Source: Oscillospiraceae bacterium
Lineage (GTDB): Bacteria; Bacillota; Clostridia; Christensenellales; Aristaeellaceae
Length of the DNA: 63,725 nt
NCBI GenBank assembly: GCA_031270865.1
Contig: JAISWI010000014.1
Location: forward strand, 1 to 63,725
Reading direction: 5' to 3'
This document shows, one piece after another, positions 25,787 through 33,401 of the stretch. The position numbers were made by a program, and so were the translations under genes. The first letter of the stretch is position 1; the number at the start of each line of letters is the position of its first letter. Below the pieces are notes generated by a model, which ran no database searches, had not been told where the DNA came from, and saw nothing but the letters and a program-made list of their open reading frames with translations.

Positions 25787-26323
25787 TCACACGCGCTGTA
25801 TCTGGTCGTACTCCAGCTCTATGGGCGTGTCGCGGCCGAACATGGAAACCTTAACGCGCACCTTCATGCGCGAACTGTCTATAGCCTCGACCAGGCCGTT
25901 GAAGTTCTCCAGCGGGCCTGAGAGGATGCGCACCTCGTCGCCCATCGAGGCGTCGAGCATGACGCTGGACAGGTGCCCGCCGCCGACCATCCCGGCCACC
26001 TCTTCGTCGGTCAACGGTATGGGTTTGGAGCCGGGGCCGACGAATCCGGTTACCCCTCGCGTATTGCGCACGATGTACCAGCTAACGTCGTTCATGATCA
26101 TGCGCACCAGCACATAGCCGGGGTACAGCTTGTGCGCGACCTTGCGGCGCTTGCCGCTTTTAATCTCCTCGACATCTTCGACGGGCACGACGATCTCGTG
26201 GATCAGGTTTTGCAGGCCGTTGTTCTCAACGGCCTTCTCGAGGTTCGCCTTGACCTTGTTCTCATAGCCGGAATAGGTATGGGCGACATACCATTCCAGC
26301 AAGCCCTCCGCCGTTTGAGCCAT
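25787..26323 (-). CDS. nusG: Transcription termination/antitermination factor NusG
   Basis: 178 aa. The NGN domain starts WYVAHTYSGYENKVKANLEK and contains KLYPGYVLVRM. The C-terminal KOW domain is GDEVRILSGPLENFNGLVEAID. It couples RNA polymerase to Rho or ribosomes. It starts one base after the secE stop, in the usual secE-nusG order. Confidence 0.97.
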   Translation of the reverse strand: MAQTAEGLLEWYVAHTYSGYENKVKANLEKAVENNGLQNLIHEIVVPVEDVEEIKSGKRRKVAHKLYPGYVLVRMIMNDVSWYIVRNTRGVTGFVGPGSKPIPLTDEEVAGMVGGGHLSSVMLDASMGDEVRILSGPLENFNGLVEAIDSSRMKVRVKVSMFGRDTPIELEYDQIQRV

Positions 26324-26324
26324 A

Positions 26325-26645
26325 CTACACCCGTATGATCAGCTTGATCAGCGCGGACGCGCCCAGGTCCAGCGCGCCGACTATAACCGCCAGCAGCGCC
26401 ATGAACACGAGGACCACGAGCGAGTAGTTGATGAGGGCCTGTCTGGTGGGCCAGGTGACCTTCTTCAGCTCCGCGACCGTGTTGAGCACGGATTTCCTGA
26501 TCCGCTGGGGTATGGCGGCCAGTCCCTTTACGAAGCGCTGCCAGCCGTTCATCTTCGCGCCGGTCTTGGCGGACGCCCTGCCTGTCCCGCCCTTGGCGGT
26601 CAAGCCCTTGGTTTCCTTGGCCTTCGTGCCGTTATCCTGGGACAT
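26325..26645 (-). CDS. secE: Preprotein translocase subunit SecE
   Basis: 106 aa with a single C-terminal membrane helix (about residues 80-103) after the amphipathic KSVLNTVAELKKVTWPTRQA, the conserved SecE signature. The N-terminal 30 residues form a Lys/Gly/Thr-rich extension longer than in Bacillus SecE. It clamps SecY in the membrane. It is between rpmG and nusG as in most bacteria. Confidence 0.95.
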   Translation of the reverse strand: MSQDNGTKAKETKGLTAKGGTGRASAKTGAKMNGWQRFVKGLAAIPQRIRKSVLNTVAELKKVTWPTRQALINYSLVVLVFMALLAVIVGALDLGASALIKLIIRV

Positions 26646-26672
26646 CGTTTTGCCTCCGATACAGTGAGTATA

Positions 26673-26822
26673 CTACCGGGTCTCGCGGTGCTCGGTGTGC
26701 TTCTTGCAGAAGCGGCAGTACTTCTTGAGCGTGACGCGGTCCGGGTCGTTCTTCTTGTTCTTCATTGTGGCGTAATTGCGCTGCTTGCATTCGCCGCAAG
26801 CGAGGGTTATGTTAACGCGCAT
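26673..26822 (-). CDS. rpmG: 50S ribosomal protein L33 (zinc type)
   Basis: 49 aa. [33 protein letters not shown] and [13 protein letters not shown]. Two CxxC pairs (CGEC and CRFC) show the zinc-binding form. GGAAGGAGT 8 nt upstream fixes the ATG at 26822. First gene of the operon, directly behind a TTGACA promoter. Confidence 0.96.
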   Translation of the reverse strand: MRVNITLACGECKQRNYATMKNKKNDPDRVTLKKYCRFCKKHTEHRETR

Positions 26823-26895
26823 GGTATACCGACTCCTTCCATGAATCGCGGGGCAGTCCCCGCGCCGCGCTTCGGCCACACGGCGCGGTTATAAT

Positions 26896-26924
26896 ACTCT
26901 ATCACCTTGATGGGGATATGTCAA
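26896..26924 (-). promoter_or_regulatory. Promoter of rpmG-secE-nusG-rplK-rplA
   Basis: TTGACA, 17 bp, TAGAGT on the minus strand. The -35 overlaps the stop codon of the upstream peptidase gene. An alternative TATTAT lies slightly downstream. Confidence 0.7.
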
Positions 26925-28483
26925 GGCTTTTCGTCCTCGCCCGCGATGAAAATTGCGTGGGACGCGGTATAAACGCTCTGGCCGACACGCGCGGAGGCGG
27001 TGACGCGGTACTCGCCCGGCCCGGCCATCGCGCCGTTCTGGTCCATGCCGTCCCAGTAGAACAGGCTGCCGTTGGGCGAGAGGCCCTGAGGCCTAGTGGC
27101 CTGGCCGACAGACAGCCAGCGCGTGGTTTTAAGCGTTTCGCCGTCGTCTACCCGCGTGACGCTGACGGTCAGCGATACCGGGAACTCGTGCCCGACCCAC
27201 ACGGCCAGCGGCCCGCCCGCGGGATCATACGCGCCCGACGCCTGTTCCGGGATCACCGCGCTTACGCTTAGGCCTGGGTCGCCTTCCATCGGCTGGACCG
27301 ATATCACGCGGCTGGCGCACACGATCGGCTGGCCGTTCACGTAGCGGATCACGTTGAGAAGCGCGTAGCCCCAATCGCTCTGAGTGACGTTGGATAGCGA
27401 GACCGATCGGCGCTTGCGTCCCGGAGTGACGCTGCCCTTGCCCGCGGTCCCGGAGGCAGACGCGGGCGGGGCGTCGTCGGTATCCAGCCATACCTCGGCC
27501 TCACGCCAATTCCATAGCCCGTCGCGCATGAACACCAGCTGGTAACCCACGCGCGTCGGCTCGCTGACCGTGAATGAGAAGTTGATCACCGGCGAGGCGG
27601 CGGTCAGCGCCGTCCGGTCGAACACGAACCCGCTAAGCGGCGCGGCGGGCGCGTCCTGCTCCGCTGGGTTATACTGGAAGACTACGAAGCTGTCGCCCAG
27701 CGGCTGGACCTGCGCGGTCGCGGCGGCGTAGCTGACGCGCAGGTATTGGTAAAGCTCGTCCAGCGTGACGCTGCCGTCGCGGTTTCGGTCGGCGGCGTAC
27801 TCGCCGTGATAGCCCGCGCCATCGGCCAGCGCCATCGTGAAGTACGAGCTGCCAAGCGGCGGCCCGTCCGAATCGACGCGCCAGTACCAGCTAGGTTCGC
27901 TCCCGCCTGACGAGACCAGCGCCTTGTATGACGGCGAGGCGAACGGCGTGTCCGCGCTGTCCGGAGCGTCGCCCGGCGAGAACCCCTTGCCTATCAACGC
28001 GCCCGAGTTGCACGCGTCCACGATCAGCAGCTTGGTCCCGGGTATAGGGTCCAGCATGGCCTGCAGCTCACGCGCGGTGACCGCCGCCTCCTCGCTGCCG
28101 TCGGATAGGATCAGCTCGCCTTGCGGGTCCGGGCCGTCGGCGTTATAGTTGCCATGGGAGCTTATATATAAATAGGAAACGTCGCCCTCGGCGGCGTCCC
28201 TGAACGCGTAGCGGATGGCCGCGTCCAGCGCCTCCGCGCTTTGGGTGATGCCGTCCTGGCGGCGGACCGTGAAGCCGCGAGTGTCGCGCTCCAGCAGCGA
28301 CTCCATCGCCAGCAGGTTGTTATGCGCGGTGGGCGAGGTGTCGGGGAACGTCACGTACTCGTCGCACGCAATCAACAACGCGCGGTAAGATGGCTGGGCT
28401 GGCGGCTCGTCGGCGCGGATGGCTGGCCGCGCGAACACAAGGATTGCCGCCGCCAGTATCGCCGCGATGGTCCGTTTGCGCAC
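26921..28483 (-). CDS. Secreted caspase-like (peptidase C14) protein
   Basis: 520 aa from a GTG start that has GGAAGGGGG 7 nt upstream; an ATG at 28549 would bury the signal peptide. The N-terminus (RKRTIAAILAAAILVFA then ARPAIRADE) is a signal peptide with a likely cleavage after ADE or RA. A caspase-fold domain covers about residues 30-270: RALLIACDEY, the catalytic histidine in YLYISSHGN and the catalytic cysteine in LLIVDACNSGAL. DRNRDGSVTLDE inside the domain resembles an EF-hand calcium loop. The C-terminal half is beta-rich and ends in a FlgD-like Ig-type module. Substrate and role are unknown; the extracellular location and calcium-like loop suggest a secreted, possibly Ca-dependent protease. 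Confidence 0.82.
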   Translation of the reverse strand: MRKRTIAAILAAAILVFARPAIRADEPPAQPSYRALLIACDEYVTFPDTSPTAHNNLLAMESLLERDTRGFTVRRQDGITQSAEALDAAIRYAFRDAAEGDVSYLYISSHGNYNADGPDPQGELILSDGSEEAAVTARELQAMLDPIPGTKLLIVDACNSGALIGKGFSPGDAPDSADTPFASPSYKALVSSGGSEPSWYWRVDSDGPPLGSSYFTMALADGAGYHGEYAADRNRDGSVTLDELYQYLRVSYAAATAQVQPLGDSFVVFQYNPAEQDAPAAPLSGFVFDRTALTAASPVINFSFTVSEPTRVGYQLVFMRDGLWNWREAEVWLDTDDAPPASASGTAGKGSVTPGRKRRSVSLSNVTQSDWGYALLNVIRYVNGQPIVCASRVISVQPMEGDPGLSVSAVIPEQASGAYDPAGGPLAVWVGHEFPVSLTVSVTRVDDGETLKTTRWLSVGQATRPQGLSPNGSLFYWDGMDQNGAMAGPGEYRVTASARVGQSVYTASHAIFIAGEDEKP

Positions 28484-28635
28484 GTGTCCGCCCCCTTCCG
28501 CGCGTAGTTTCTGCAGGATTCGACATTTCACGATCCTATTGTACCACATCCGGCGCGGGAATGGAAGTGTTTTGACGATGATGATTCCGTTGCGTTACGT
28601 CGCGTTACGTCCGACCCGCCTTCCTGGGGGCGTTA

Positions 28636-28680
28636 CCCTCTTGTCGCCCCTTTATGGGGGATGTCGCTCTCAGGTGGTGG
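28636..28680. repeat. Second intergenic repeat family, copy 1
   Basis: CCCTCTTGTCGCCCCTTTATGGGGGATGTCGC. Related copies lie at 28948-28987 (inverted), 29251-29293 and 36366-36562. The core is a TAAAGGGG/CCCCTTTA hairpin flanked by GTCGC motifs, of the kind scattered through clostridial intergenic DNA. Confidence 0.6.
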
Positions 28681-28696
28681 TTTGGGGCGTGGCTAG

Positions 28697-28909
28697 GCTG
28701 CGGACGCGCCGCTGTCCAAGCCCCTGCGCGATAAGGCCGGGCTGGGCCAGCGAATCCTGTTCATCGGCATGGGCGGCTATGTCGAGGTATGGGACGAGCG
28801 TCGCTACGCCGCGCGTGAGGAGCAGTCCCTCGCGCGGATGGAGGAGCTTATCGCGTACGTGGACGAGCGGTATAAAGCTTGTTCTAGAACGGGGGAAGGG
28901 GGCATATAA
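28697..28909 (+). pseudogene. Possible MraZ/AbrB-fold C-terminal remnant
   Basis: An open frame without a start codon reads PLSKPLRDKAGLGQRILFIG, MGGYVEVWDERRYAAREEQ. This resembles the second half-domain of MraZ (pattern IP--L---A-L----V-IG----EIW). About 70 codons, with an in-frame TAG just upstream. The rest of the gene is absent. Confidence 0.4.
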
Positions 28910-28947
28910 TGGTTGTAACGGATCGAGTTGGCCGAGGCCGCCGCTAT

Positions 28948-28987
28948 GTCGCTTGAGGGAGGGACATCTCCCCTAAAGGGGCGGCAA
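28948..28987. repeat. Second intergenic repeat family, copy 2 (inverted)
   Basis: Minus-strand reading TTGCCGCCCCTTTAGGGGAG followed by ATGTCCC, the same family as copy 1. Confidence 0.6.
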
Positions 28988-29091
28988 TGGGATTGGGACG
29001 GCGCGGCAAAAGGCCTAGGCGCGGCAAGGGGACTGGGCGCGACAGGCCTGGACCGCCGCTGGGCTTGGTGGCGCGGTAGGGCAAGGGGGGC

Positions 29092-29140
29092 ACTTTTCAT
29101 ATACTTTATTTTTCTAAAAAAGTACTCTATAAGAAAATGG
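29092..29140. repeat. AT-rich repeat, copy 1
   Basis: An AT-rich block containing TTTATTTTTCTAAAAAAGTA and then CTCTATAAGAAAATGGCCT. It shares most positions with 29473-29525. ATTTTTCT and AAGAAAAT make an imperfect inverted repeat. It stands out sharply from the GC-rich surroundings. Confidence 0.65.
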
Positions 29141-29250
29141 CCTACTGTGCGCCACTGCGCCACCAAGCCACTGCGCGCTCTCGCCCCGTCTCCGCCGTCC
29201 CGGCCATGAACCTCCCGGCAACGCGGGAAACGTCGCGACTATCCAACCCC

Positions 29251-29293
29251 GTGTCTCCCCTAAAGGGGAGACATCGCCTTCAGGCGGCAGAGG
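29251..29293. repeat. Second intergenic repeat family, copy 3
   Basis: GTGTCTCCCCTAAAGGGGAG followed by ACATCGCC and CAGGCGGCAGAGG. The palindrome GTCTCCCCTAAAGGGGAGAC is perfect. Confidence 0.65.
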
Positions 29294-29472
29294 AGCGGGG
29301 CTTACCACCAGCGTTTCAACCTCCTCGCGGCTCGCCCGATAGTTGAGGCGCGGTGGGATTCGCCCTGACCCTTCGCCCTAGGGAAGGCGGGAGGATTGGA
29401 ACGGCGCGGCAGGGTTCGCGCGCGGCAAGGCTTTGGCCGTCGCTTGGCGGGGGCAGCGGGGCATCAAGGGAG

Positions 29473-29525
29473 GCTCCTTTCTAAACATTTATTTTTCAAA
29501 AAAATACTCATTAAGAAAATAGCCT
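29473..29525. repeat. AT-rich repeat, copy 2
   Basis: Contains TTTATTTTTCAAAAAAATAC then TCATTAAGAAAATAGCCT, matching copy 1 at 29092-29140. Both copies are preceded by GCGCGGCAAGG-type DNA, so a larger unit of a few hundred bp appears duplicated. Confidence 0.65.
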
Positions 29526-29687
29526 CCCCCGCGACACCCACGCGCCTCCGCCCGCCTGCGCGGGCCGCGAAGTCCCCGCCCGTTACGCCCGTCCCCCCTC
29601 TGGCACCGTGGAAAACGACGCGGAGCACGGTCGCGCTGGGGGGCACAGCGGCAACCGGTGCCCCTTAAGCTTCTTGCGTTCCGTCCG

Positions 29688-29716
29688 TTGTCAACGCGGC
29701 GCGTTTGTGATAATAT
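29688..29716 (+). promoter_or_regulatory. Candidate promoter of GH116-uxuA-uxuB
   Basis: TTGTCA, 17 bp, TAATAT, about 45 nt upstream of the GH116 ATG. Confidence 0.6.
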
Positions 29717-29763
29717 GCCGGAAGCGGTATGATTTCCTTAACGCGTTGGTCAGGAGGGCAAGT

Positions 29764-32280
29764 ATGCCAGACTTCATCTATAAGGGCGAGACCTCGCGCG
29801 AGGTCCGCTTTCCCCTGGGCGGGATCGGCGCGGGCTGCGTGAGCGTCGACGGCTCGGCGCGGTTCGTGGACTGGGAGGTCATGAACCGCCCGAATAAGGA
29901 TAGTTATAACGGTTACTCCAGTATATGCGTCAAAGCCGAGAAGGACGGGCGCGTCCTGGACGTCCGCGCCCTGCACGGACCGCTCCAGCCGCCGTTTATG
30001 GGGCGGGGGCTGCATCCGTTCGGCGGATACACGTACGGCCCGGACAGGATGACGCTGGCCGGCGCCCCGCACTTCACGCGGTGCGAGACGCGAGGCAGGT
30101 TCCCTGAGGCGGAGTACAGCTTCGCCGGAACGTTCCCGGCGAAGGCCGGGCTCAGGGCGTTCAGCCCGTTCGAGCCGGGAAACGATTTCGATAGTTCGCT
30201 GCCGCTGGCGATGTTCGAGGTGACGCTGACGAACGACACGCCGGACACGCTAACGTACTCTGTCGTGTTCGCGCTGGCTAACCTGAACCGCGCCCTACCT
30301 GTTAACGACGTTTCCATAAACGACGGCAGGACCCGCCTTTCGCTGGGCACGGCCATGCCGGACCATCGCTCGCCGCAGTGGGGCGGGCTGTGCCTGGCGA
30401 CCGACGCGCCGGGCGTCAGCGTCCAACGGCATTGGTACCGGGGCACGTGGTTCGATGGGTATAACGTTTTCTGGCATGACCTGCGTCAGCCAGGCCCAAT
30501 CCCGCCGCGCGATCTGCCGCCCATAGAGAGCGTGGGCACGGGCGACCTGCCCTGCCCCGAGCACGGCGTTCTCTGCGCGGCGTTCACGCTGGAGCCGGGC
30601 GAATCCCGCGTAACCCGGTTCGCGCTGGCGTGGTATTATCCCAATTATGAGAAATATTGGGATAATCCCGCTGGGAATACAGTTAAACCCGTCTGGCGCA
30701 ACTGGTACGCGACGGAGTTCATGGGCGCGGAGGCCGTGACCGACTACGCGCTCAATAATTGGCAAAAATTATCAGACGCCGTGCGCCTGTTTGTGGATAC
30801 ACTCTACAACTCGACACTGCCTGAACCCGTGATAGACGCTGCCGGGGCAACGCTCTCCGTGCTGAAAAGCCCGACATGCGTCCGCTTGACCGACGGCAGC
30901 TTCTACGGCTGGGAGGGTTCGCACGCCCGCGACGGCTCGTGCGAGGGATCGTGCCAGCATGTGTGGAATTACCAATACGCGCTGCCGATGCTCTTTCCCG
31001 CGCTGGAGCGGTCGATGCGGGAGCTGGACTACGCGTACAACCTCCAGCCCGACGGCGCGACGCCGTTCCGCCTGCGGCTGCCGCCGGGCAGTCCGGCCTC
31101 GACGTTCAGGCCGTGCGCGGATGGTCAGATGGGCGGCGTGGTCAAGACTTACCGCGACTGGCGGTGGTCGGGCGACGGCGCGTGGATGAAGCGGCTGTGG
31201 CCGAAAGTGAGGCGCTCGCTGGAATACGCGTGGTCGCCATCGAATCCCGACAAGTGGGATCCCGATGAAACCGGGATGCTCACGGGACGACAGCACCACA
31301 CGCTCGACATGGAGCTGTTCGGCCCGAACCCGTGGCTTACGGGCATGTACTTGGCCGCGCTGACGGCGGCGGAGCGCATGGCGCTGGAGGCGGGCGACGT
31401 TGAATTCGCCGGGAGGTGCGCGTCAATCCGCGAGAGGGGCCAAACCGCCGCCGAAAGGTTGTTGTGGAATGGTGAATATTACGTCCAACAAACCAATCTG
31501 GACGATCCGGCGGCGCTCGACCCGTATGAGGCCAGCGATCCCAACGTCCGAAAAACCTATTGGAACGGCGAGGCCGGTCAGCTGAAATACCAGATTGGCC
31601 AGGGCGTTTCGGTCGACATGATGCTGGGGCAGTGGCACGCCGATATGGTCGGGCTGGGCGATGTGTTCCGGCCGGAGCGCGTTCGCGGATCGCTTAAATC
31701 CATCTATAAATATAACTTTGTCGAGAGCATGGGCGAGAGCTTCAACCCGTGCAGGATATACTGCCTGCAGGATGAGGCCGGGTTGGTGATCTGCGGCTAT
31801 CCCGACGGCGCGCAGCGGCCTGTGATCAGCGTTCCTTACGCCGAGGAAACGATGCACGGCTTTGAGTACGCGGCGGCGTGCCACATGGTTATGCGCGGGC
31901 TGGAGGACGAGGGGCTTCGCGTCGTCAAGTCCGTTCGCGACCGCTACGACGGCGAGAGGCGCAACCCGTGGAACGAGATCGAGTGCGGCGGCAACTACGC
32001 GCGGTCGATGGCGGCGTGGGCGCTGGTCCCCGCTTACCAGGGCTTCGCGGCTGATCTAACCAGGGGCGAGGCGCGTTTTAACAGGATCAATTCCAGCGAG
32101 CGGCACGCCAGCCTTTGGGCGATCGGCGGCGCGTGGGGCAAGGTCATGTCGGGCGGCGGCTTGTTCCGGCTGGAATGCTACGGCGGGTCGATCACGCTAA
32201 GCTCCATAGGGTGCGCGGATCGCTCCAAAGCGTTCGATAAGCCGTTAACTCTTCGCGCGGGCGACGTGGTCGACGCGTGA
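29764..32280 (+). CDS. GH116-family glycoside hydrolase
   Basis: 838 aa. Family GH116 includes beta-glucosidases, beta-xylosidases and glucosylceramidases. FPLGGIGAGCVSVDGSARFV near the N-terminus is the GBA2-N hallmark. The C-terminal (alpha/alpha)6-like catalytic part contains GWEGSHARDGSCEGSCQHVW, NYQYALPMLFPALERSMREL and GNYARSMAAWAL. No signal peptide, so it acts in the cytoplasm on imported glycosides. GGAGG about 7 nt before ATG 29764 fixes the start; an open frame continues upstream into repeat DNA. It precedes uxuA by 29 nt and probably shares its transcript, which raises the possibility of a glucuronide substrate. The specificity is not readable. Confidence 0.85.
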   Translation: MPDFIYKGETSREVRFPLGGIGAGCVSVDGSARFVDWEVMNRPNKDSYNGYSSICVKAEKDGRVLDVRALHGPLQPPFMGRGLHPFGGYTYGPDRMTLAGAPHFTRCETRGRFPEAEYSFAGTFPAKAGLRAFSPFEPGNDFDSSLPLAMFEVTLTNDTPDTLTYSVVFALANLNRALPVNDVSINDGRTRLSLGTAMPDHRSPQWGGLCLATDAPGVSVQRHWYRGTWFDGYNVFWHDLRQPGPIPPRDLPPIESVGTGDLPCPEHGVLCAAFTLEPGESRVTRFALAWYYPNYEKYWDNPAGNTVKPVWRNWYATEFMGAEAVTDYALNNWQKLSDAVRLFVDTLYNSTLPEPVIDAAGATLSVLKSPTCVRLTDGSFYGWEGSHARDGSCEGSCQHVWNYQYALPMLFPALERSMRELDYAYNLQPDGATPFRLRLPPGSPASTFRPCADGQMGGVVKTYRDWRWSGDGAWMKRLWPKVRRSLEYAWSPSNPDKWDPDETGMLTGRQHHTLDMELFGPNPWLTGMYLAALTAAERMALEAGDVEFAGRCASIRERGQTAAERLLWNGEYYVQQTNLDDPAALDPYEASDPNVRKTYWNGEAGQLKYQIGQGVSVDMMLGQWHADMVGLGDVFRPERVRGSLKSIYKYNFVESMGESFNPCRIYCLQDEAGLVICGYPDGAQRPVISVPYAEETMHGFEYAAACHMVMRGLEDEGLRVVKSVRDRYDGERRNPWNEIECGGNYARSMAAWALVPAYQGFAADLTRGEARFNRINSSERHASLWAIGGAWGKVMSGGGLFRLECYGGSITLSSIGCADRSKAFDKPLTLRAGDVVDA

Positions 32281-32309
32281 AATTATTGACGCGGTAGGGT
32301 GATGTGCGT

Positions 32310-33401
32310 ATGAAGATGATATTGCGCTGGTTCCCGTTTGGCGACGATAGCGTGACGCTCGACCAGATCAGACAAATCCCGGAAATCACCGGCGTGGCGG
32401 GTTGTTTGCCAAAAATCCCCGTCGGCGAGGAGTGGACGGCGGAGGACATCGCCGCGCTTAAATCGACAGTGATCGCGGCAGGGTTGGAGATGGAGGTCAT
32501 CGAGTCGGTTAACATTCATGAGGACATAAAGAAGGGTCTGCCGACGCGTGACAGGTACATTGATAACTATATAAAAACCATAACCAACCTTGGCGCGGCG
32601 GGCGTAAGGGTATTGTGCTATAACTTCATGCCCGTGATGGATTGGGCGCGGAGCGACCTGGCCAAGCCGCTGCCCGACGGCTCGACCGCGATGGCCTACG
32701 TCCATGACGAGGTTGTGAAGATGAACCCCGACCTGATCGCCAAGGCCATGGCGGGGCAGTCGCGCGGGTACTCGCTGCCCGGCTGGGAGCCGGAGCGGCT
32801 CAGCCTGATGGCCGCCGATATAGAGTATTACCAATCATTTACGCAAGAAATGTATTGGTCGAACATGAAATACTTCCTCGACGCGGTGATCCCGGCGGCG
32901 CGGGCCGCAAACGTGCGCATGGCCATCCACCCGGACGACCCGCCGTGGCCGCTGTTCGGGCTGCCCAAGGTCATAACGGACGCCGAGCGAATCCGCGTAT
33001 TCCTCTCGCTGAACGACAGCCCGTATAACGGTATAACGTTCTGTACAGGCTCGTTGGGCGTGAACGGCGCGAACGACCTGCCCGCGATGCTGCGCGAGTT
33101 CGGCGGGCGGATACATTTCGCGCATATCCGCAACGTGAGGAAGCTCGGCGAGAAGGATTTCGAGGAATCCGCGCACCCGACCGCCTCCGGCAGCCTTGAC
33201 ATGTTCGGGATAGTTAAGGCGTTATATGAGTCAGGGTTTGATAAACGGTTCACCGGATACATAAGGCCGGATCATGGCAGGATGATCTGGGGTGAGCGGG
33301 CGCGGCCCGGGTATGGGTTGTACGACCGCGCGTTGGGCGCGGTTTACATAGAGGGATTGTGGGAAGCGATCGGGAAGATGGGAGGACATAAAGATGATTG
33401 A
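32310..33401 (+). CDS. uxuA: Mannonate dehydratase
   Basis: Dehydrates D-mannonate to 2-keto-3-deoxygluconate in glucuronate catabolism. 363 aa, TIM-barrel. Motifs are MILRWFPFGDDSV at the start, YNFMPVMDWARSDL, MAIHPDDPPWPLFG, FCTGSLG, FAHIRNVR and YIRPDHGRMIWGE, all typical of UxuA, which binds a divalent metal. A GTG at 32304 is possible, but the ATG at 32310 matches the family N-terminus. It overlaps uxuB by 8 nt, so the two are translationally coupled. Confidence 0.95.
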   Translation: MKMILRWFPFGDDSVTLDQIRQIPEITGVAGCLPKIPVGEEWTAEDIAALKSTVIAAGLEMEVIESVNIHEDIKKGLPTRDRYIDNYIKTITNLGAAGVRVLCYNFMPVMDWARSDLAKPLPDGSTAMAYVHDEVVKMNPDLIAKAMAGQSRGYSLPGWEPERLSLMAADIEYYQSFTQEMYWSNMKYFLDAVIPAARAANVRMAIHPDDPPWPLFGLPKVITDAERIRVFLSLNDSPYNGITFCTGSLGVNGANDLPAMLREFGGRIHFAHIRNVRKLGEKDFEESAHPTASGSLDMFGIVKALYESGFDKRFTGYIRPDHGRMIWGERARPGYGLYDRALGAVYIEGLWEAIGKMGGHKDD

